Positions 8,148 through 17,149 of a stretch of 64,000 bases of DNA are shown here, piece after piece. Positions within the stretch are counted from its first letter, which is position 1; every line of letters begins with the position of its first letter. Source of the stretch: Arthrobacter globiformis. GTDB lineage: Bacteria; Actinomycetota; Actinomycetes; Actinomycetales; Micrococcaceae. The notes below the pieces were generated by a model. The model was not told the DNA's origin. It was given only the letters and a program-made list of their open reading frames with translations, and did no database searches. A program made the translations under genes and the position numbers. The DNA is taken from positions 372,001-436,000 of the forward strand of contig NZ_JAUSYZ010000001.1 of NCBI RefSeq assembly GCF_030817195.1. Direction: 5' to 3'.

Positions 8148-9410
8148 ATGCAGACAACCAACGCCGGCTACAGCACCATCACCCCCGACGGCGCCGTGAA
8201 GCGCGCGGACGGCGCGGACTTCGCGTACCTGCCGGCGCCCACCGTGCAGAGCCACGCCGCCAACCTTCTGACCCTGCCGGACGGCCGCCTCGGCTGCGTA
8301 TGGTTCGGCGGCACCCAGGAAGGCGTGCCGGACATCTCCATCTGGTTCTCCACCCTGGAGCCGGGCAGCGGCCAGTGGTCACCGGCGCAGCAGCTTTCGG
8401 ATGACCCCACCCGGTCGGAGCAGAACCCCATCCTGTTCACGGCGCCGGGCCCTGCCGGTCAAGACGCAGTCCTCTGGCTCCTGTACACCGCGCAGAAGGC
8501 GGGCAACCAGGACACGGCGGAGGTCCGCCGTCGTACTTCCACAGACAGCGGCCGCACCTGGGGGCCGGTGGAAACGCTGTTCCCCGCCAACGAAACGGGC
8601 GGCGTCTTCGTCCGGCAGCTGCCGGTGCTGCTGCCGTCCGGCCGCCTGATCATCCCGATCTTCCGCTGCATCACCACACCGGGGGAGAAGTGGGTGGGCA
8701 ACAGCGACGACAGTGCCGTGATGATTTCCGACGACGGCGGGGCCACCTGGAGCGAGCACATCCTGCCGGGGAGCCTGGGCTGCGTCCACATGAACATCCA
8801 GCCCGTGGCCGACGGCTCGCTGCTGGCGCTGTTCCGCAGCCGCTGGGCCGACGCGATCTACGAATCCCGCTCCACCGATGACGGCACCACGTGGAGCGAG
8901 CCCGTTCCCACCGAGCTGCCCAACAACAACTCCTCCATCCAGTTCGCGGCGCTCGCCGACGGCCGCCTGGCGCTGGTCTACAACCACAGCCGCGCGGAGG
9001 AGAACACTGAGCGGCGGCTCTCGCTGTACGACGAAATTGACGACGACGGCCTGGCTGCCGAACAGGGCCAGCTCACCGAACCGGGTCCGGCTGCCGGCGC
9101 CGGAACGGACGACGGCGGGCGGCGCGCCTTCTGGGGGACGCCGCGCTCGCCCATGACGCTGGCCATCTCGGAGGACTCGGGCCGCAGCTGGCCCGTCCGG
9201 CGCAACCTCGACGTGGGGGACGGCTACTGCCTGTCCAACAACTCCCGCGACGGCCTGAACCGGGAGTACTCCTACCCGTCGGTCCACCAAGGCCCGGACG
9301 GTGCGCTGAACATCGCGTACACCTACTTCCGGCAGGCCATCAAGTACGTCCGCGTGGACCCGCAGTGGGCCTATGAGGGCAGCACGACGCCAGGTGGCGA
9401 TGAGCGGTGA
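8148..9410 (+). CDS. Sialidase-like BNR/Asp-box repeat protein
   Basis: A 420-residue protein of the sialidase (exo-alpha-sialidase, Sialidase_2) superfamily. Asp-box repeats S-x-D-x-G-x-T/S-W recur: STDSGRTW, ISDDGGATW, STDDGTTW and ISEDSGRSW, consistent with a six-bladed beta-propeller. No signal peptide is visible, so it is predicted to be cytoplasmic and to process an imported oligosaccharide or glycoside. Start follows GAGGGCTGAGGG. Nothing proves sialic acid as substrate, and no N-acetylneuraminate lyase or epimerase is nearby. It may be a hydrolase or lyase for another acidic sugar. Confidence 0.8.
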   Translation: MQTTNAGYSTITPDGAVKRADGADFAYLPAPTVQSHAANLLTLPDGRLGCVWFGGTQEGVPDISIWFSTLEPGSGQWSPAQQLSDDPTRSEQNPILFTAPGPAGQDAVLWLLYTAQKAGNQDTAEVRRRTSTDSGRTWGPVETLFPANETGGVFVRQLPVLLPSGRLIIPIFRCITTPGEKWVGNSDDSAVMISDDGGATWSEHILPGSLGCVHMNIQPVADGSLLALFRSRWADAIYESRSTDDGTTWSEPVPTELPNNNSSIQFAALADGRLALVYNHSRAEENTERRLSLYDEIDDDGLAAEQGQLTEPGPAAGAGTDDGGRRAFWGTPRSPMTLAISEDSGRSWPVRRNLDVGDGYCLSNNSRDGLNREYSYPSVHQGPDGALNIAYTYFRQAIKYVRVDPQWAYEGSTTPGGDER

Positions 9411-10087
9411 CCGGCGCCCGCCACGCGATTGTCACGGGCTGCAGCTCCGGCATCGGCAGGGCGATCGCCGAACGGCTGCTGGCCGACGGCTGGGCCGTCA
9501 CCGGGCTGAGCCGCAGCGAGACATCGCTGGGGCCAAGATTCCGGTGGCTGCACGCGGACCTGTCCGACCCAGCATCGGTGGCGGAAACCGCGGCGGGATT
9601 TGACCCCGCGGACGCGCTGGTGCACGCCGCCGGATACCAGCGCACTGCGCTGCTGGGCGAGCTGGACCCGGAGGCGCTCGCCGGCATGTTCGCCGTGCAC
9701 GTCGGGGCCGCCAGTGCGCTGGCCAACGAGGTAGTGCCGCGTATGCCCGACGGCGGCCGGGTGCTGCTGATCGGCAGCCGGACCTCCACGGGCGCGGCCG
9801 GCAAGAGCCAGTACGCTGCCACGAAGGCGGCGCTGATGGGCATGGGCAGGACGTGGGCGCAGGAGCTTGCCCCGCGCGGCATCACAGTTAATGTGCTGTC
9901 GCCGGGGCCCACGGACACGCCCATGCTGGCTGACCCCGGGCGGGCGGCCACACCGCCCATGCTGCCGGCCCTCGGCCAGCTCGTGGATCCCGAGGACGTT
10001 GCGGCGCTCGCCGGTTTCCTGCTCGGGCCGCACGGAAAGTCCATCACGGGTCAGAACTACGTGATTTGCGGCGGCGCCTCCCTGTGA
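9407..10087 (+). CDS. SDR family NAD(P)-dependent oxidoreductase
   Basis: A 226-residue short-chain dehydrogenase/reductase. The cofactor motif TGCSSGIGRA lies near the N terminus and the active-site YAATK, preceded by a Ser in LLIGSRTS, in the middle. The C terminus GQNYVICGGASL is typical of the family. The start GTG overlaps the sialidase-like stop by four bases, so it is the last structural gene of this catabolic operon. It probably oxidises or reduces a sugar-acid intermediate; the substrate is unknown. Confidence 0.88.
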   Translation: MTGARHAIVTGCSSGIGRAIAERLLADGWAVTGLSRSETSLGPRFRWLHADLSDPASVAETAAGFDPADALVHAAGYQRTALLGELDPEALAGMFAVHVGAASALANEVVPRMPDGGRVLLIGSRTSTGAAGKSQYAATKAALMGMGRTWAQELAPRGITVNVLSPGPTDTPMLADPGRAATPPMLPALGQLVDPEDVAALAGFLLGPHGKSITGQNYVICGGASL

Positions 10088-10139
10088 GTCGCGCGGCCGC
10101 CCGCCCCCTACGATGGTGACAGCAAAAGGAGAGCCACAG

Positions 10140-10931
10140 ATGACCACCGCCAAAGCCAGGCGCGAAGAGATCTACCACCTCGCCGTCACCACAGGGCTGG
10201 CGTCTGTGGAGGAACTGTCGCGGCATTTCCGCGTGACCGCCTCCACCATCCGGCGGGACCTGGCCCACATGAACGAGGAGGGGAAGCTGACGCGGACGTA
10301 CGGCGGGGCCGTGGCGCTGGGCGCGCACCCTGAACCGTCCCTGCGGCAGCGGACCGGCGAGGCGTACGAGCAGAAGCACGCCATCGCGGCCTGGGCTGCC
10401 GCGGAGGTGAAGGACGGCGAGAACATCCTGCTCGACGGCGGCTCCACCGTCGGTGCACTGGGGCACGCCCTGCGCGGGAGGGAAAACCTGTCCGTCACGA
10501 CGCCGGGAATCAACACACTGCAGGAGCTCACTGACTCGCCGGGGATCCAGGTGGACTGCCTTGGCGGCCGGCTGCGCGGCGTGAGCCAGACGTTCGTTGG
10601 TCCCCTTGCCGAGGCGGCCCTGGAGCGCATGAGCTTCGACCGCGTGTTCCTGGGCGCCGACGCCGTCACCGCCGATGACGGGCTGTGCGAGGCGGACCAC
10701 GCGCAGACCAGGCTCAAGGAACTCATGGCGCGGCGCGGCGATGCGGTCTATGTCCTTGCCGACTCCAGCAAGCTGGGGAAGCGTCCGTTCCACGCGTGGG
10801 CGAAACTCGCCCTGCCGTGGATCCTGGTAACGGACTCCGGGGCAGACCCGGGCCAGGTGGCGCTGTTCAGGGAAGCCGGCGTGCACGTACAACTGGTCCA
10901 AGTACAGGCCGGGCAGCAGGCTTCTGCGTAG
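10140..10931 (+). CDS. DeoR/GlpR family transcriptional regulator
   Basis: A 263-residue repressor-type protein. Start ATG 10140 follows AAAGGAGAG; an in-frame ATG at 10113 has no such site. Residues about 5-60 form the DeoR helix-turn-helix (ELSRHFRVTASTIRRDL), and the C-terminal DeoRC sensor shows LLDGGSTVGALG and FLGADAVTADDGLCEAD, the fold that binds phosphorylated sugars. It follows the SDR and is the natural candidate regulator of this locus and of the palindromes between the kinase and the importer. Confidence 0.9.
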   Translation: MTTAKARREEIYHLAVTTGLASVEELSRHFRVTASTIRRDLAHMNEEGKLTRTYGGAVALGAHPEPSLRQRTGEAYEQKHAIAAWAAAEVKDGENILLDGGSTVGALGHALRGRENLSVTTPGINTLQELTDSPGIQVDCLGGRLRGVSQTFVGPLAEAALERMSFDRVFLGADAVTADDGLCEADHAQTRLKELMARRGDAVYVLADSSKLGKRPFHAWAKLALPWILVTDSGADPGQVALFREAGVHVQLVQVQAGQQASA

Positions 10932-10993
10932 GGGGAACACCGGCCCAACGGGAACAGCGGAGCGCGGGTCATTGTTATTAAAAGTGACCAAAG

Positions 10994-11344
10994 ATGAACA
11001 CTACACATACAGCCCTAATAGTCCCGCCCCGCCTGGGCGAACCCCTCCGCGTCGTACCCGTCGCCGGACCGGAAAGCCTGAAGGACTTGCTCGGAGGCGA
11101 CTTCGAGTCCGTCGCCCGGGGCGACTGGCACCTTTATCTCAACGCCGAGGGGACATCGGCAAACCTGCCGGTGAACCTCCGCGCCGACCAACTCATGCAC
11201 GACTGCGGCCTTGACCTTGCAGGGGCCGCCCGCGGCCCGGCCGTCATCGTCGGCCGCGACGCCAAAGGCAAGGACACCAGCATCCCGGAGCACCTGCTGC
11301 GCCTCGCCGCAGAACTCTTCGGGACGCCGCAGGCAGCAGCCTGA
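10994..11344 (+). CDS. DUF3846 domain-containing protein
   Basis: A 116-residue protein of unknown function. Its layout (an N-terminal ALIVPP strand, DWHLYLNAEGTSANLPVN in the middle, then GPAVIVG) matches the small DUF3846 family found widely in actinobacteria and their phages. No catalytic motif is visible. It stands alone, 62 bases after the DeoR gene, with no strong ribosome-binding site. Likely cytoplasmic. Confidence 0.65.
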   Translation: MNTTHTALIVPPRLGEPLRVVPVAGPESLKDLLGGDFESVARGDWHLYLNAEGTSANLPVNLRADQLMHDCGLDLAGAARGPAVIVGRDAKGKDTSIPEHLLRLAAELFGTPQAAA

Positions 11345-11447
11345 GGACGCGGTGAGGCTTTTTGGCGCGCCCCAGTCAGCCTGCGGTTGCCTTTTTCGGT
11401 CCACACCTGCCAGAACATATTGGCCGATTCGCGTTTAGCATTGTGGA

Positions 11448-12179
11448 ATGACGGAAGCGAATGAAGTTACCGCTGTACTTCAGCTGCAGGACATCCTGAT
11501 TGGCGCCGACAACGTTGACGGTTTCCTCGACGGTCTGGCTGGATTTGCTGCATCTACCCTCAGCGGCCTGGCCGGGACGGGCATTGAATGCGCGATCACC
11601 TTGAAGCGGCGCAGGCACACTGCCACCGTGGCCGGCAGCAGTCCGCGCGCAATAGAACTGGACCACATCGAGCAGCGCGTCGGGGACGGCCCCTGCATCC
11701 GGGCGCTTCGGACCATGGCTCCTGAGTTACTCAACGATGTCCATACGGATGACCGTTGGCCTGACTACCAGAAGCGGCTCGTCGAGAACGGCGTGTACAG
11801 CACACTGGGCGTTCCTTTGGACATCGGGGACGATGCCAGGGCGGCCCTGAATTTCTTCGGTCCCACACCCGGCCTTTTCACGCCTGAGCTCTTCGGTAAG
11901 GCGGTCGAGTTCGGCGACATCGCCAGCCGCACTCTGCACCTGTCAGTCCGGATCGGGGCCGCCCAGGCCCGTGCGCAGAACCTGGAGGCCGCCATGCAGA
12001 GCCGGACCGCTATCGACATCGCCTGCGGGGTGATCATGGCGCAGAACAGGTGCTCCCAGCAGGAAGCCATGGATATCCTCGCCAAGGTCTCGAGCAACCG
12101 GAATCAGAAACTGCGCGACGTGGCCGTGGAACTGGTGGGTAGGCTCTCGGGCTCAGGTGTGGAGACGCACTTCGAGTAG
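11448..12179 (+). CDS. GAF and ANTAR domain-containing regulator
   Basis: A 243-residue RNA-binding antiterminator-type regulator. The N-terminal two thirds resemble a GAF sensor (GDGPCIRALRT, YSTLGVPLDIGDDARAALNFF). The C terminus is an ANTAR domain: AMQSRTAIDIACGVIMAQNRC followed by AMDILAKVSSNRNQKLRDVA. Such proteins are common in Arthrobacter and act on nascent transcripts. No Shine-Dalgarno is evident before ATG 11448, so the mRNA may be leaderless. Its target is unknown, and it is convergent with the penicillin-binding protein gene. Confidence 0.88.
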   Translation: MTEANEVTAVLQLQDILIGADNVDGFLDGLAGFAASTLSGLAGTGIECAITLKRRRHTATVAGSSPRAIELDHIEQRVGDGPCIRALRTMAPELLNDVHTDDRWPDYQKRLVENGVYSTLGVPLDIGDDARAALNFFGPTPGLFTPELFGKAVEFGDIASRTLHLSVRIGAAQARAQNLEAAMQSRTAIDIACGVIMAQNRCSQQEAMDILAKVSSNRNQKLRDVAVELVGRLSGSGVETHFE

Positions 12180-12203
12180 GTCTTTCAGCCCGGCGTAACG
12201 GCC

Positions 12204-14363
12204 CTATTTGCCGCCTTTCCCGATCATGGACGCCGGGGGCTTGGGGAACGGTTTCGCCGGATACATTTTGGCTACCTTGAGCATGTAGTTGGCCCACTGC
12301 GGTCCCGCGATCATGTAGCCGTCAATCCGATCGTAGTGCTTGCCGTTGATGGTGATGTTCCTGCCCGGCCGTTTCTGGCCGTTCAGGGCGTCCCCGAAGA
12401 AGGAGGCGGTGGTAAGGCCGCTGGTGTAGCCCAGTACCCAGGTGGCGCCGTTGCTGTTGTTGGTGCCGGTCTTGGCCGCCACGGGGACCTTGCTCTGGAC
12501 TTTGGGGTTGATGTAGACCCCTGAACCCTTCTTGAGCACGTCCTGTAGTACCGAGTTCACGCCGCGGGCAATGTTCGGCTCCACGGCAGTCCGGCACGCC
12601 GGCTTCTGGCTGGCCAGTGCCCGTCCGTTGAAGTCGGCCACGCGCTGGATGGCGATCGGCGCGCAGTAGCGGCCATCGGCGGCGAAGGTGCCGAAGGCGG
12701 TGGCCAGGTTGAGCGGTGACACGGCGGTGCCGCCGAGCACGTTGCCCAGCTGGTGCATGTTGATGCCGGACCCGTCCAGCCCGCTGTGCAGGCCCAGGGT
12801 GTCCACCATCTTTTGGATGCCGCAGATGTCCAGCTGCGCGACCTCGGCAAAGGTGGCCGTGTTGATGGAGTTATATAGCCCATAGTTGGCGGGCATCCTG
12901 CGATAGTAACCCGCCGACGCGTTCTGCAGATCGTCCGCAGCTTCAAGGCCGGCGGCGCGCTGCTTGCTGCTGTAACCGCCAACCACCTTGGCGCACGAAT
13001 CCCGCCAGCGGAAACCCAGTGGGTACTCCCGCCGTGAGGCGTCCACCTCCTCGGTGATCTTGCGTCCCTGGTGCAGCCACTCGGCGAATGTGAACGGCTT
13101 CATGGTGGACCCCGGCTGGAACCCGCCTGCACCGTTGAGGTCATTTCCGTTGGCGTCCTTGGCGTCCACATTGAAGTTCAGCTGGGTATCGAACTTGCCT
13201 GGTTGGGGGAGGAACACCGTGTTCTGGGCCATTGCCAGGATCTTGCCTGTTCCCGGCTGGATCGTCAGCAGGGAAGCTCCCCACTTGCCGGGGTTGGCGC
13301 CGGCGGTGGAGTTTACCTGGGCCTGGGCCGCCGCCTGAAGCCGGCTGTCCAGCGTTGTGGTGATCGTTAGCCCGCCGCGGAACAGCTTCTGCTCCCGGGC
13401 TTCCGCATCAGCCCCGTAAGCCCGGTTGTTGAGGATCAGATGGGATACGTAGTCGCAGAAATAGGGGGCGATGGTGGCTGCGGCGCAGCCTTGCTTCGAG
13501 CTACGGATTTTCAAGCCCACGCCGGCGGCGGCGGCAATGTCATGCTGTTTCTTGGTGATCTTGTCTTGCGCCAGCATGGCGTCCAGGACCAGGTTGCGCC
13601 GCTTAAGCGAGTTCTCCGGGTTGGTCACGGGGTCGTAGAGGCTGGGGCTGTTGACGAGCCCTGCCAGCATTGCGGCTTGGGGGAGGCTGAGCTTGCTGGC
13701 CGGAACGCTGTAGAAGTGCTGCGCGGCAGCCTCGATGCCATAGGCGCCGCGATTGAAGAACACGATGTTGAGGTAGCCCTCGAGGATCTGGTCCTTAGTA
13801 AATTTCTTCTCCAGCTCGATGGCGAGCTTCATTTCCCGGACTTTGTCGCCAATGGTCTTCTCCCCGCTGAGGACCACCTCATCCTCGCGACCGGAGGTTA
13901 CTTTGGCTTCGTTGGCCACGTTGGTGACGTACTGCTGGGTTAGTGTCGACGCACCTTGCCGGTCCCCGCCGGAGACGTTGCTCACCAGCGCCCTGAGGAC
14001 GCCCACCGGGTCGACGCCGCTGTGCTCATAGAACCGGCTGTCCTCGATCGCTACCACGGCGTCCTTGATGTACGGCGACATCTGCTTCAGTGGAACCCGG
14101 ACCCGGTTTTCCTCGTAGAACGAGGCGATCAGCTTTCCGTCCGAGGTCAGGATCCTTGTGGTTTGCGCCGGGGGCCGCACCGCCAGGTCGGACGGGAGCC
14201 CGTTATAGAAGTTGAGCGAGCCGCTCATCGCGGCGCCGGCAGCGGCAATCTGCGGAACGAAGTAGCCAGCAACCAAGGCGCCACAGACGCAACTAAGCAC
14301 CACGAACCCGAGCAGCCTTGCGAAGGCCGATTGCGATCGCGATGCCAAGCTTTTGCGTACCAT
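12204..14363 (-). CDS. Class A penicillin-binding protein (transglycosylase/transpeptidase)
   Basis: A roughly 719-residue bifunctional peptidoglycan synthase (a GTG codon directly upstream of ATG 14363 is an alternative start). It has an N-terminal membrane anchor (LLGFVVLSCVCGALVAGYFV), then the glycosyltransferase domain with EDSRFYEHSGVDPVGVLRA and GASTLTQQYV, and the transpeptidase domain with the active-site STMKPF (SxxK), YNSIN (SxN) and KTGTNN (KTG). The last residues are basic (MIGKGGK). It polymerises and crosslinks cell-wall glycan outside the membrane. It stands alone, and both enzymatic motif sets look intact. Confidence 0.95.
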   Translation of the reverse strand: MVRKSLASRSQSAFARLLGFVVLSCVCGALVAGYFVPQIAAAGAAMSGSLNFYNGLPSDLAVRPPAQTTRILTSDGKLIASFYEENRVRVPLKQMSPYIKDAVVAIEDSRFYEHSGVDPVGVLRALVSNVSGGDRQGASTLTQQYVTNVANEAKVTSGREDEVVLSGEKTIGDKVREMKLAIELEKKFTKDQILEGYLNIVFFNRGAYGIEAAAQHFYSVPASKLSLPQAAMLAGLVNSPSLYDPVTNPENSLKRRNLVLDAMLAQDKITKKQHDIAAAAGVGLKIRSSKQGCAAATIAPYFCDYVSHLILNNRAYGADAEAREQKLFRGGLTITTTLDSRLQAAAQAQVNSTAGANPGKWGASLLTIQPGTGKILAMAQNTVFLPQPGKFDTQLNFNVDAKDANGNDLNGAGGFQPGSTMKPFTFAEWLHQGRKITEEVDASRREYPLGFRWRDSCAKVVGGYSSKQRAAGLEAADDLQNASAGYYRRMPANYGLYNSINTATFAEVAQLDICGIQKMVDTLGLHSGLDGSGINMHQLGNVLGGTAVSPLNLATAFGTFAADGRYCAPIAIQRVADFNGRALASQKPACRTAVEPNIARGVNSVLQDVLKKGSGVYINPKVQSKVPVAAKTGTNNSNGATWVLGYTSGLTTASFFGDALNGQKRPGRNITINGKHYDRIDGYMIAGPQWANYMLKVAKMYPAKPFPKPPASMIGKGGK

Positions 14364-14430
14364 CACTGCGGTTCACACCCCAAAAAAAGCGTGTCTTCAG
14401 AATACGCTTCAGGGAGCGGCCGATCCAGAC

Positions 14431-14475
14431 GACGGCGGCCCCGTTTTTAGACGGCGGCCCCGCTTTTAAGCGGGG
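14431..14475. repeat. Tandem 19-bp repeat with terminator-like hairpin
   Basis: Two adjacent 19-base units (14431-14449 and 14450-14468) differ at one position; each begins GACGGCGGCCCCG and ends in a T-rich run. The second unit merges into a hairpin, CCCCGCTT/AAGCGGGG (14458-14475). It lies just past the stop of the minus-strand membrane protein gene and upstream of the penicillin-binding protein gene, so it probably terminates the former. Confidence 0.5.
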
Positions 14476-14485
14476 ATCAGCCCGC

Positions 14486-15196
14486 TCACAGGGGACGACC
14501 TCCGCCGTCGGTATATGGGTCATCAATATTGCGGAGTGCTCCTGCCGTCGAACCAGTGGGAAGCGATTGCACGGAAACAGGTCCTGTCCCCGAGATGCTC
14601 GGCTCGCCAAAGGCAGGTTCACCAAGGCTGAACCGGTCATAGAAGGGCTCGCCTGCGCCTGTCGTAACGGTGCCCTCCGTTGTGTCAGGCCTGGGGGACT
14701 GCAAGGAAGTGGAGCCTGTTACGGTTCCGGGTTTGGGGGCGCCGGCCGGCAAGCTGCGTCCCAGTCGTCCGGCCAGGAGGCCTGCGCCAGCCGCTAGGAG
14801 GAGAAATGTGCCGGGACGCTGGCGGGCGAAGGACTTGACTTCGCCCAGGAGTGAGCCCGGGTCGCGGTTGTCCAGCCAGGACGCGACCGATTCGGAGCGG
14901 TCGGCGACCTGCCGGATCAAGTCCGATGCCACACCCTGCTGGTTCGGCGCGTCAGCCATGGTCCGCAGCTGTGAGGAGATGGTTCGGATGCCTTCTGCGG
15001 CTTGGGCCTGCTGGAAGCCGGCCTGGTCAGTGAGGTCGGACTTTGCCTGGTGCAACAGATCCTTGGCACTGTTCTTGGCCTCGTCGGCGACGTTCTTTGC
15101 CTCGGTCATGGCCGTCTGCGCCACGTTCTGGGCAGAGCCGGCAACCTGGCCGGCCACGTTCGCGGACATTCCAGTGCCGTGTGCGTTCTCGGTCAT
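14486..15196 (-). CDS. Hypothetical stress-type protein with helical region and one membrane segment
   Basis: A 236-residue protein of unknown function. Start ATG 15196 follows GAAAGAGAGC. The first 100 residues are Ala/Gln/Lys-rich and helical (heptad-like TEAKNVADEAKNSAKDLLHQ), resembling LEA or YtjP-like stress proteins. A probable membrane segment, TFLLLAAGAGLLAGRLG, lies in the middle, followed by a Pro/Gly/Ser/Thr-rich tail. It is divergent from a PRC-barrel/DUF2382 gene, a pairing that suggests a general stress response. No enzyme motif is seen. Confidence 0.7.
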   Translation of the reverse strand: MTENAHGTGMSANVAGQVAGSAQNVAQTAMTEAKNVADEAKNSAKDLLHQAKSDLTDQAGFQQAQAAEGIRTISSQLRTMADAPNQQGVASDLIRQVADRSESVASWLDNRDPGSLLGEVKSFARQRPGTFLLLAAGAGLLAGRLGRSLPAGAPKPGTVTGSTSLQSPRPDTTEGTVTTGAGEPFYDRFSLGEPAFGEPSISGTGPVSVQSLPTGSTAGALRNIDDPYTDGGGRPL

Positions 15197-15392
15197 CGTT
15201 GCTCTCTTTCCTTGAGGAGAACCAGCGGTGCTGGATCCGGCGGGTAACATCGATCCCCAAGATAGTAAGCACGCTTGCTATTTCCTCCGCAAGACCAAAG
15301 GTCGTGACTCTAAGCATGCTTATTGTATTCGGGTGCAGCGTCCTGCAGGGAGGCGTTGTTTACTCAAAGCATCTGAGATCCAAGGAGACGCC

Positions 15393-16229
15393 ATGCTCAC
15401 CAAGGAAAACATCGATGACCTGCTGCAGCGCAAGGGAAACGTCCTTTCTGCAGACGGGGACAAGATCGGGTCTGTGGGCCAGGTCTACGCAGACGACGCC
15501 GATGGCCAGCCGACCTGGGTCACGGTCAATACCGGTCTGTTCGGCACGACCGAATCTTTTGTCCCGCTGCAAGGCGCCCGTCTTGAAGGCGACGACGTCG
15601 TGGTTCCCTACACCAAGGACCAGGTGAAAGACGCGCCCAGGGTGGAAACGGACGGCCACCTCGAACCCTCGGAAGAGGACCGGCTCTTCGGTCACTACGG
15701 TCTCGACGCAAACCAGCATTACACGGAAACAGGAACCCGCGGAGACGCGGGCTATGCCAATACAGGCAACGCCGCGTACAGCGACAGCCGGACCGGAACG
15801 GCCGACGCCGCCGGAACGGTTGGACGCGACACATCAGGTCCCAGTCCCACCACTGATGACGCGATGACCCGGTCCGAGGAGCGGCTCAACGTCGGCACGG
15901 AAAGGCAGGCCGCCGGACGGGCCAGGCTTCGCAAGTACGTCACCACGGAGAACGTCACCAAGACTGTCCCGGTGCAGCGCGAAGAGGTCCGGATCGAGCG
16001 AGAGCCCATCACAGACGCGGAGCGGGATGCGGCCTTGTCCGGCCCGGACATCAGCGAAGAGGAACACGAGGTGACCCTCCACGAGGAGCGTCCCGTGATC
16101 GAGAAGGAAACCGTTCCGGTCGAGCGGGTCCGCCTGGATAAGGACACGGTGACCGACGAAGTGACCGTCGATGAAGAAGTCCGGAAGGAACGCATCGAAA
16201 CCGACGGCGTCGACGACGTGCGGCGCTAG
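15393..16229 (+). CDS. PRC-barrel and DUF2382 (YsnF/AvaK-type) protein
   Basis: A 278-residue protein. Start ATG 15393 has a strong AAGGAGACG upstream; an in-frame extension to 15228 lacks support. Residues about 1-75 form a PRC-barrel (DGDKIGSVGQVYADD, FVPLQGARLEGDDVVVPYTK). A low-complexity linker follows, and about residues 170-275 form the DUF2382 domain with its repeating acidic/basic strands (VQREEVRIEREPI, HEERPVIEKETVPVERVRL). These proteins are typically stress-induced in actinobacteria; the biochemical role is unknown. Confidence 0.88.
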   Translation: MLTKENIDDLLQRKGNVLSADGDKIGSVGQVYADDADGQPTWVTVNTGLFGTTESFVPLQGARLEGDDVVVPYTKDQVKDAPRVETDGHLEPSEEDRLFGHYGLDANQHYTETGTRGDAGYANTGNAAYSDSRTGTADAAGTVGRDTSGPSPTTDDAMTRSEERLNVGTERQAAGRARLRKYVTTENVTKTVPVQREEVRIEREPITDAERDAALSGPDISEEEHEVTLHEERPVIEKETVPVERVRLDKDTVTDEVTVDEEVRKERIETDGVDDVRR

Positions 16230-16236
16230 CAGGTTC

Positions 16237-16273
16237 GTGACAGCCAGGGCCGGCAACCGGCCCTGGCTGTCAC
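16237..16273. terminator. Bidirectional hairpin terminator
   Basis: A perfect 17-bp stem (16237-16253 with 16257-16273) and a three-base loop, placed between the convergent PRC-barrel gene and the membrane-anchored hypothetical gene. It probably serves both transcripts. It has no clear T-tract. Confidence 0.7.
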
Positions 16274-16315
16274 GCTCCGATGTTCGTTTCGGGGGATCCT
16301 GGATCCTGTAACCGC

Positions 16316-17029
16316 TTACGGCAGGTCGATATGGGTGAGTTCTGAGCGTCTGCCGTTTGCTTCCTCGGTCAGGACCAGGGAGCTCACCTCAGGGCAGTAA
16401 TACTTGTGCTCCCGCGAGTTGAACTCCAGCGGCGTCCAGTCGTCCACTTTGACGCAGTCCGTGTAGGTGCCCATTTTCGTGGTGACGGTCTGGCCGGTGG
16501 CGATGGTGTCCCGCATGTCCTCGGCATGGCCCAGGTAGTACTCCTGCCGGTAGGTGTCGCCCACGCGCTGTTCGGCCTTCATCCAGATTCCGGCCTTTGC
16601 ACCGTCCTGGCCGTGGATAAAGCTGCCTGAATGATCCTGCAGTTTGCCGTCCTTGAAGTTATTGACGTCCTCGCCGAAGTACCAGACATCGCCGTTCTTG
16701 TGCTGGGCAAGGTAGTCCCTGGTCTCCTCGACCAGCTGCCCGTTCTTGAATTCCTTGTCCAGGTAGATGACCGTTTCGACGCCCTCGATGACCCGCGTCT
16801 CCTTCAGGATCTCGATTTCGATCCTGTCGCCGCCCGCCTCATAGGTCATTTTCTTTCCGACGGGAAGCGCGAAGTACTTATTAGTTATCTTCGTCGTGAA
16901 ATCAGCCGGGTGGATCTGCGGATTGTAGTCAGCAGCCCTGGTTCTCAAATTATTGAAGTAAAAAAACGCCGCCCCGCCAGCCACCAGCAACAGGACGATG
17001 ATCCCCAATATTATGGTTCGTGCCTTCAT
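16316..17029 (-). CDS. Membrane-anchored conserved hypothetical protein
   Basis: A 237-residue protein. ATG 17029 is preferred because it places the single hydrophobic segment (TIILGIIVLLLVAGGAAFFYF) at residues 4-24; the longer ORF to 17146 adds a basic, implausible leader. The rest is predicted to lie outside the membrane and is beta-rich (YFALPVGKKMTYEAGGDRIEIEILKE, YLDKEFKNGQLVEETRDYLAQH). No catalytic motif or assigned domain is recognised. Downstream of the hairpin it stands alone. Confidence 0.7.
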   Translation of the reverse strand: MKARTIILGIIVLLLVAGGAAFFYFNNLRTRAADYNPQIHPADFTTKITNKYFALPVGKKMTYEAGGDRIEIEILKETRVIEGVETVIYLDKEFKNGQLVEETRDYLAQHKNGDVWYFGEDVNNFKDGKLQDHSGSFIHGQDGAKAGIWMKAEQRVGDTYRQEYYLGHAEDMRDTIATGQTVTTKMGTYTDCVKVDDWTPLEFNSREHKYYCPEVSSLVLTEEANGRRSELTHIDLP

Positions 17030-17149
17030 GTCCCGTCCCACTCCTCGTTGAGTAGAAACCCTGATCCCGGCGCACCTCTTGCTTGCCCGGCCCCTAGGAA
17101 AAAGGTAGACCTGTCGAGCCCCCGGGGACAGAGGCAGCAGCGACATCCG

